In this document: piece after piece, positions 48,341 through 52,992 of the stretch
Layout: each line of letters starts with the position of its first letter
Numbering within the stretch: the stretch's first letter is position 1
Source of the DNA: a candidate division WOR-3 bacterium
GTDB taxonomy: Bacteria > Hydrothermota > UBA3072
Direction of reading: 5' to 3'
NCBI GenBank assembly: GCA_039804165.1
Contig: JBDRZZ010000011.1
Location: 1-52,992, forward strand
DNA length: 52,992 nt
Translations under genes and position numbers: made by a program
The notes under the pieces: generated by a model
Told to the model about the DNA's origin: nothing
The model's input: only the letters and a program-made list of their open reading frames with translations
Database searches by the model: none

Positions 48341-49981
48341 TCATCCTAATTCTTCTATTCTCTTTTTCGCATATTTAAAAGGAGTTACTATTATTAGGAT
48401 TGTTAAGAAAGAAAAGATTAAAGAGGATATAAGAAGAGGTCTTTTTATAGAGATTAAAAATCCTTGGAGTTGATTTTTTATGTATATTGAGATTGGTGTT
48501 GTAAAAAGAGCCATTGAGATAGCTATGTAAAATAGATTTATTATAGCTGTTAGAAGACCCCCGGCTCCAGAAGCAATTTTAGCCGGATTTGTTTCTCTAA
48601 AATCTGCGAAAATTGTCCCAAGAGAAATTGATAAATAAATAGAAACTATAGAAAATATAATAGAAAGAATAGCGGATAGCACTACTATTTTGGTGTATTT
48701 CACAAGAGCAATATTTGACAAAATTACAACAGGTTGGGAGATTAGAATATTTACTAATAGGAAGAAAATTCCTTTTGATTGTAAAAAAAGAGAAGGGGAT
48801 AAAGGAGAAGATCTTAAGATCCACCAGGTTCTTCCTTCTAAACTTACTCCGGGATATACAAAACGAAGAGATAAGGTTACAGTTATATACCCTATAAAAG
48901 CTGTATTTATAAGAGCAAAAATAGATAGCCAAAATGGATCTTTTACATATAAAGGGGTTCTTCTTAAAGAAAAGGTGTAAATTACTAAAAGGGTTCCAAT
49001 TATTAAAAGTTGAGACCATTGAATTGGAGAACGGAGGAAAGCTTTTATATCTTTTTGTAAAATGTTAAGTATTTTTGGGAATTTACTTACCAATAATTTA
49101 CTTTTTATTAATGTTTTCTGAGAAACATCTAAAGATTTTAACCAACTTACCTTATAGAAAAGATTGGAAGAAAGAAAAGCAATAGAGATTGAGATTGTAC
49201 TTGCGGATAATAGCAAAACAAAATTTTTTGTGAATTCCTTTAAGTTGTTGTTTATTAGAGCCGAAGAACATTTATAAAGCCATTCGTTTGGGAAATAAGG
49301 ATTTGAGACTTTTAATTGCTGAACAAATTGGTTAATTGCTTCGAGACTTAAAGTATCAGGGACATTAAAGCTATAAGGTGTTGAAGTTATGTATATATAG
49401 ATGAAAAGAATTGAAAGACTTCCAAGGACAATAACGAGTTGTTTTACTGTCCAATTTGGGTTTAACTTTTTTAAGATTATCACAATTGAAACTCCCAATC
49501 CGGAAGGGATAAGGATAAAAGCGAATAAAGGGAAGATGATAAATGTTATTTTGGGATTAAATGAAGAAAAGGCAATTAAATAAGCAAAGATAATTGGTAA
49601 CCCACCAATTAAAGTGGCCCATGAGGAGTAGAAAATTGTTTCGATTAATTTTATTGAAAATATATAAAAAGGCTCAATAGGGGTCGAGTTGAGATAATCA
49701 AGTTCTCTTGAATGATATAAAGTGGAGAGGCTTGTGATTCCATTACTTGTGAAAAGAAGCAAGAGGAAAGTAAAAAAAGAGTAAGAGATGATTCTATCAG
49801 CTATTATTGTCCCTATTATCTCAATTGGTTTTAAGAAAAGAAAGAACTTAAAAAAGAATAGGAAAATTCCTATAAAGAAAAGAGAAAGGACAATAAAATA
49901 GACAAGAAGATTTGTTCTCTTTGTCAGGATAATAGATTTAATGGCTCTTTTAATTCTATTTTTTATAAGTAATAAGAACAT
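48341..49981 (-). CDS. Large ABC-2/ABC exporter-type permease
   Basis: This 546-residue protein has about 12 hydrophobic segments, a charged start (LLIKNRIKRAIKSIILTKRT) and a membrane-proximal phrase STLYHSRELDYLNSTPIEPF typical of ABC exporter permeases, where 'rEldfLlsaPi' follows the second helix. A middle loop (about 285-330) has FLRSPIQWSQLLIIG, and WWILRSSPLSPSLFLQSK follows later. No ATPase gene lies beside it, so the partner is elsewhere. It starts 7 nt after the RecB-like nuclease gene, in the same operon. The substrate is unknown. Confidence 0.8.
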   Translation of the reverse strand: MFLLLIKNRIKRAIKSIILTKRTNLLVYFIVLSLFFIGIFLFFFKFFLFLKPIEIIGTIIADRIISYSFFTFLLLLFTSNGITSLSTLYHSRELDYLNSTPIEPFYIFSIKLIETIFYSSWATLIGGLPIIFAYLIAFSSFNPKITFIIFPLFAFILIPSGLGVSIVIILKKLNPNWTVKQLVIVLGSLSILFIYIYITSTPYSFNVPDTLSLEAINQFVQQLKVSNPYFPNEWLYKCSSALINNNLKEFTKNFVLLLSASTISISIAFLSSNLFYKVSWLKSLDVSQKTLIKSKLLVSKFPKILNILQKDIKAFLRSPIQWSQLLIIGTLLVIYTFSLRRTPLYVKDPFWLSIFALINTAFIGYITVTLSLRFVYPGVSLEGRTWWILRSSPLSPSLFLQSKGIFFLLVNILISQPVVILSNIALVKYTKIVVLSAILSIIFSIVSIYLSISLGTIFADFRETNPAKIASGAGGLLTAIINLFYIAISMALFTTPISIYIKNQLQGFLISIKRPLLISSLIFSFLTILIIVTPFKYAKKRIEELG

Positions 49982-49988
49982 TTTACAT

Positions 49989-50867
49989 TTAATCTACACA
50001 AATTTCTCTATAGTTGCAGAAACTACAGATTTTTTTCTTTGAAGTTTTTTCAAATTTTTCTTTTGGAATAGGTATGTTTTGTTCTATATCTTTGCAAAAA
50101 GAAAACATTTCCTCTGTCTCTTTTTTTACGTTATATATAAAGTTTTCTAATTCATACTCTTTAAACTTTATTTCTTTTTCGCTATACTCTGGTGTTAAGT
50201 ATGCTGAGATTGTAAGGAATTTTTTTGGTTCCTTTTGTAGATGATAAATACCCCACCAGAGATAACCCATTAACTGCTTTTTATGCTTTTTTATGTCTTC
50301 CTTTCCTGTTTTCCAGTCAATTATGTAAAAATTATCTTCAAAAGGAAAAAGAAAGTCAACTTTGCAATATAATTTAATTCCTGAGAGTCTAAATTCTCCA
50401 TAGCCTGGGGGATCAATGATCCAATTTTTTTTGTTTTTTATTGCATTTTCTTTTATCCAGTTAAAACGATTGCTATCAAGAAGATTTTCAAGGCTTAATT
50501 TTATTGAAGAAAATAATTTTTCTTTATTGAGTTTTTTTGTCTCTCCATAATAAATCTCTGAAAAAGTGTTATTTTTGCAGTATCTTTCAATTTCTTCTTT
50601 TACGAATTCCCAAAGCTTATTTATATTTATTTCTCTTTCCGATCTCATAAGTCTTTTTAAGATTATAGCGATTATTTTATGAGTAATAATTCCTATAGAA
50701 AGAGGAATTGAGGTAAGGGCTTTTAGTTCTTTGATTTTATATTCAGAATAAAAATCATCAAATTTTGGATAATACTCATAGAAGTATTGTCTTTTACACA
50801 TTTTGAAGATTTCGTATCTTCTAAATGACCATCCAAGAATTGGAGTATACTGAAATTTCTCAATCAA
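49989..50867 (-). CDS. RecB/Cas4-like PD-(D/E)XK nuclease with Fe-S cysteines
   Basis: This 292-residue protein has the nuclease core D171 (KVDFLFP), D184-W-K186 (IIDWKTGKED), H63 in the early helix and Q198 followed by Y202. It also carries one N-terminal Cys (C24 in CKRQYFYEYY) and three C-terminal Cys (C281, C284, C290 in CSFCNYREIC). That is the iron-sulfur latch found in AddB and Cas4. It is probably a DNA exonuclease or end-processing enzyme. The start is TTG at 50867 with AAGGAG upstream. It is far from the cas genes (37 kb) and pairs with a permease gene, so a Cas4 role is not implied. Confidence 0.85.
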   Translation of the reverse strand: MIEKFQYTPILGWSFRRYEIFKMCKRQYFYEYYPKFDDFYSEYKIKELKALTSIPLSIGIITHKIIAIILKRLMRSEREININKLWEFVKEEIERYCKNNTFSEIYYGETKKLNKEKLFSSIKLSLENLLDSNRFNWIKENAIKNKKNWIIDPPGYGEFRLSGIKLYCKVDFLFPFEDNFYIIDWKTGKEDIKKHKKQLMGYLWWGIYHLQKEPKKFLTISAYLTPEYSEKEIKFKEYELENFIYNVKKETEEMFSFCKDIEQNIPIPKEKFEKTSKKKICSFCNYREICVD

Positions 50868-50888
50868 TTTAATGCTCCTTTTTATTGA

Positions 50889-50916
50889 ATTTTAAAGAAA
50901 GATTAGGAAATGTCAA
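50889..50916 (-). promoter_or_regulatory. Predicted promoter of the RecB-like nuclease operon
   Basis: Minus-strand TTGACA (50911-50916), 16 nt, TAAAAT (50889-50894), 21 nt before the TTG start, with AAGGAG between. Confidence 0.65.
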
Positions 50917-50987
50917 TAAGCTTTTCTGCTTGGAAATGCTGAGAAAGGTCCTTTTTAATTCATTATGAAAGAAAAGTTTGATTTAAC

Positions 50988-51019
50988 TTGACAAGGCTTT
51001 TCTTTTTTGTATATATAAT
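50988..51019 (+). promoter_or_regulatory. Predicted promoter of the glycosidase gene
   Basis: TTGACA (50988-50993), then TATATA at 51012-51017 (18-nt spacer) overlapping TATAAT at 51014-51019 (20 nt). The ATG begins 6 nt after TATAAT. The spacer is longer than elsewhere in the window. Confidence 0.5.
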
Positions 51020-51025
51020 AAAAAT

Positions 51026-52666
51026 ATGATTTTTAAGAAGAGTTTATTTATAAATCTTTTTTCGAATTTTATTCTTCTCCTTCCTTTACCAATCTTAAGT
51101 GAAGCAGAGAGTAATTTGCCTCATTTGAGGAGACAAGGCACAGCTTTTCAACTTATTGTGAATAATAAGCCGTTTTTAATTCTTGGAGGAGAGTTGGGTA
51201 ATTCCAGTGCTTCCAGCTTATCATATATGAAGAATATTTGGCCAATTCTCCGGAAGTTGAATTTAAACACAGTTCTTATCCCTGTTTATTGGGAATTGAT
51301 AGAGCCCGAAGAGGGGAAGTTTGATTTTAGGATTGTAGATACTCTAATTTATATGGCAAGAGAAAACAACTTGAAAATTGTTTTTTTATGGTTTGGTAGT
51401 TGGAAAAATAGTATGTCATGTTATGCCCCAGAGTGGGTAAAGATTGATCAAAAAAGATTTCCAAGAGCCAGAGATGATAAGGGTAACGCAATGGAAATTC
51501 TTACAGTTTTTAGCAAGAATAATCTTCAAGCGGATTTAAGAGCTTTTCAACAATTAATGAGACATATCGCGAAGATTGATAAGAAAAAAAATACGGTAAT
51601 TATGGTCCAGGTTGAAAATGAGATAGGAATGATTCCAGTTGCAAGAGATTATTGTGGAGAGGCAAAATTGGCCTTTAACCAAAATGTTCCAAGGGATTTT
51701 ATTGATTATTTGGAAAAGAACAAAAATAATTTGACCCAGGAATTATATAATTTATGGGCAACAAATGGTTTCAAGAAGGAAGGGTCTTGGGAGGAGGTAT
51801 TTGGGAAAAGTAAATTTACGGATGAATTATTTATGGCTTGGCATTACGCTATTTTTGTAGAGGAATTGGCAAAGGCTGGAAAAAAGGAACATAATATTCC
51901 TATGTTTGTGAATGCAGCTTTAATGAGGAAAGGGTATGAGCCAGGGCAGTATCCGAGTGCAGGTCCATTACCCCACTTAATGGATGTATGGCGAGCCGGA
52001 GCTCCTTCGATTGACTTTCTTTCTCCTGATATTTATTTCCCTGATATAGAAAATTGGTGCCATAAATATGATAGAAAAGAGAATCCATTTTTCATTCCTG
52101 AAGCTCGCTTGGAACCTGAGGTAGGAATGAAAGCTTTTTATGTATTTGGTAATCATAATGCTATAGGTTTTAGCCCTTTTTCTATAGAATCAATAAAAGC
52201 TTTGGAAGAAGAAGCAATATCTAAGGCTTATGAAATTATAAAGCAATTGTCTGGTCTTATCTTAGAAAATCAAGGAATGGGAAAGATGCGGGGGTGTCTC
52301 TTAGATCATAATAAAAAAGAAGAAGAAGTGATTCTTGGAGGATATAAGCTTATTGTTAAACACGATTTTACTCTTGGTTGGTCCCAAGAATCAAAAAATG
52401 AAACCTGGCCTTTATCAGGGGTTCTTATTATAAATACGGATCAGGATGAGTTTTATGTGGCCGGGAGTGGTGTGGTGATAAATTTTGAGACAATAGATGG
52501 TAGTTCAAAAGTTGGTATTTTAAGAATTGAAGAAGGAGAATTTAAAAACGGTGAATGGGTGCCTAGGAGAAGACTAAATGGAGATGAAAGTCATCAGGGT
52601 AGGCATTTGCGGATACCAAAAGGTGTTTATGGGATTCAGAAAATTAAATTGTACATTTATAAATAG
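51026..52666 (+). CDS. Exported GH35/GH42-like glycoside hydrolase
   Basis: This 546-residue protein has an N-terminal signal peptide (FKKSLFINLFSNFILLLPLP, cleavage near SEAES). It is followed by a TIM-barrel glycosidase: FLILGGELGNSSASS, NLNTVLIPVYWELIEPEEGK and the acid/base VQVENEIG (N198-E199). A probable nucleophile Glu lies in NPFFIPEARLEP. The C-terminal about 120 residues resemble the DUF5597 beta-sandwich found after GH35-like beta-galactosidases. It probably cleaves beta-galactosides or related sugars outside the cytoplasm. It is a single gene with its own promoter; no sugar transporter is nearby in the window. Confidence 0.85.
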   Translation: MIFKKSLFINLFSNFILLLPLPILSEAESNLPHLRRQGTAFQLIVNNKPFLILGGELGNSSASSLSYMKNIWPILRKLNLNTVLIPVYWELIEPEEGKFDFRIVDTLIYMARENNLKIVFLWFGSWKNSMSCYAPEWVKIDQKRFPRARDDKGNAMEILTVFSKNNLQADLRAFQQLMRHIAKIDKKKNTVIMVQVENEIGMIPVARDYCGEAKLAFNQNVPRDFIDYLEKNKNNLTQELYNLWATNGFKKEGSWEEVFGKSKFTDELFMAWHYAIFVEELAKAGKKEHNIPMFVNAALMRKGYEPGQYPSAGPLPHLMDVWRAGAPSIDFLSPDIYFPDIENWCHKYDRKENPFFIPEARLEPEVGMKAFYVFGNHNAIGFSPFSIESIKALEEEAISKAYEIIKQLSGLILENQGMGKMRGCLLDHNKKEEEVILGGYKLIVKHDFTLGWSQESKNETWPLSGVLIINTDQDEFYVAGSGVVINFETIDGSSKVGILRIEEGEFKNGEWVPRRRLNGDESHQGRHLRIPKGVYGIQKIKLYIYK

Positions 52667-52687
52667 TTAAGATTTATAAGGATAAGA

Positions 52688-52992
52688 TTAGAACCAGACC
52701 TTCCAAGGCAGGTGGTGGACACTTTGAGATATTTTAACATTCACAAGGTCTAATTCCAGATCAAGAGTCATATCCATTTTCTTCTCCAGGAGTTTATCAA
52801 GATCCGGCACAAACAAGTGGACAAGTTCAGGAGATTTGCTTCTCTCAATAAGTGTCTCTAAAGTGTTTATCATTCTTGTTTGAGTTCTTTCTCATCGTAT
52901 TAAAGAAAAATAGATAATTATTGACTTTATGAAAGAAATGCTCTTTCCCTTCAAAGACTTCTATATCAAAGAATTCTCTTTCTATCCTTTCT
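52688..52992 (-). pseudogene. Integrase-core transposase remnant, frameshifted C-terminus
   Basis: From the right edge, one minus-strand frame reads ERIEREFFDIEVFEGKEHFF then HKVNNYLFFFNTMRKNS and stops at 52845. This is the end of a DDE (rve) transposase core in which the final catalytic Glu region is followed by a 'YNt.R' block. The expected continuation (TPLETL-type 'tPfeil' block, then a VPDLDKLLEKK end) is present but in another frame, from about 52867 to the stop at 52688. The join requires a shift near 52855-52870, so the copy is probably decayed. The family looks IS481-like or related. The element extends beyond the window and no terminal repeat could be confirmed. Confidence 0.65.

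Noticed and set aside
48597-49019. A 140-codon minus-strand frame and matching plus-strand frames within the ABC permease gene
   Set aside because: They are alternative-frame readings of a gene whose own frame encodes about 12 clean membrane helices.
49989-50867. Calling the RecB-like nuclease Cas4
   Set aside because: The cysteine pattern is also that of AddB-like proteins, the length exceeds typical Cas4 and no cas1/cas2 are nearby.

Overview
The window comes from a low-GC, probably diderm bacterium. MlaE/MlaD-type envelope transport, a lipobox TPR lipoprotein, a Wzc-type kinase and a free-standing IspH beside ribosomal protein S1 all point that way. Gene content and phrases such as the YYNTFYNAEKYF start of the TPR lipoprotein resemble uncultured FCB/WOR-3-like (often thermophilic) lineages. 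That placement is an impression; no marker gene settles it.

Layout. (1) 1-12907, minus strand: one tightly coupled type III-B (Cmr) CRISPR-Cas operon, read cas6 - two non-cas genes - cas3 helicase - cas3 HD - cmr1 - cas10/cmr2 - cmr3 - CARF effector - cmr4 - cmr5 - cmr6 (cut by the window edge). No cas1/cas2 and no repeat array lie in the window. (2) 13006-14747, minus: a B12-binding radical SAM protein and an RRM RNA-binding protein with a long leader. (3) 15107-18389, plus: a two-gene SUF-like Fe-S system (SufC + SufB/D-like), AsnA and a DUF2294 protein. (4) 18395-22816, plus: a strong promoter, a structured leader RNA ending in an intrinsic terminator, then GTP-PEPCK, an aspartate-type aminotransferase and a homocitrate/citrate synthase-like enzyme, which together form an oxaloacetate node. 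(5) 23217-23332, minus: a lone 5S rRNA gene with its own promoter. (6) 23373-29686, minus: cmk-plsC-ispH-rpsA-pyrG-ecfT. (7) 29812-38830, plus: lpd-rng-TPR lipoprotein-pyrK-pyrD-pyrF-pyrE-wzc, nearly all overlapping. (8) 38835-43742, minus: UDP-glucose dehydrogenase, rho-rpmE, and holA with a zinc-ribbon protein. (9) 43901-48333, plus: a conserved export-type protein, a Xer recombinase, an inositol-phosphatase family enzyme, MlaE and MlaD. (10) 48341-50867, minus: a RecB-like Fe-S nuclease and an ABC-2-type permease. (11) 51026-52666, plus: an exported GH35/42-like glycosidase, followed at the right edge by a frameshifted transposase remnant.

A consistent promoter pattern runs through the window: TTGAC(A/T), a spacer that is nearly always exactly 16 nt, then a TATAAT-like box. 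Several operon-leading genes begin 6-10 nt after the -10 box and have no Shine-Dalgarno sequence, so they are probably translated from leaderless mRNAs. Internal operon genes instead carry AGGAGG-type sites and 1-4 nt overlaps. This pattern was used to correct several starts.

Most unusual items: the CARF protein with a RelE-like C-terminal region inside the cmr operon; the two translationally coupled non-cas genes between cas6 and cas3; the switch-like leader RNA before PEPCK; and the lone 5S gene whose predicted transcription start matches the mature 5' end.
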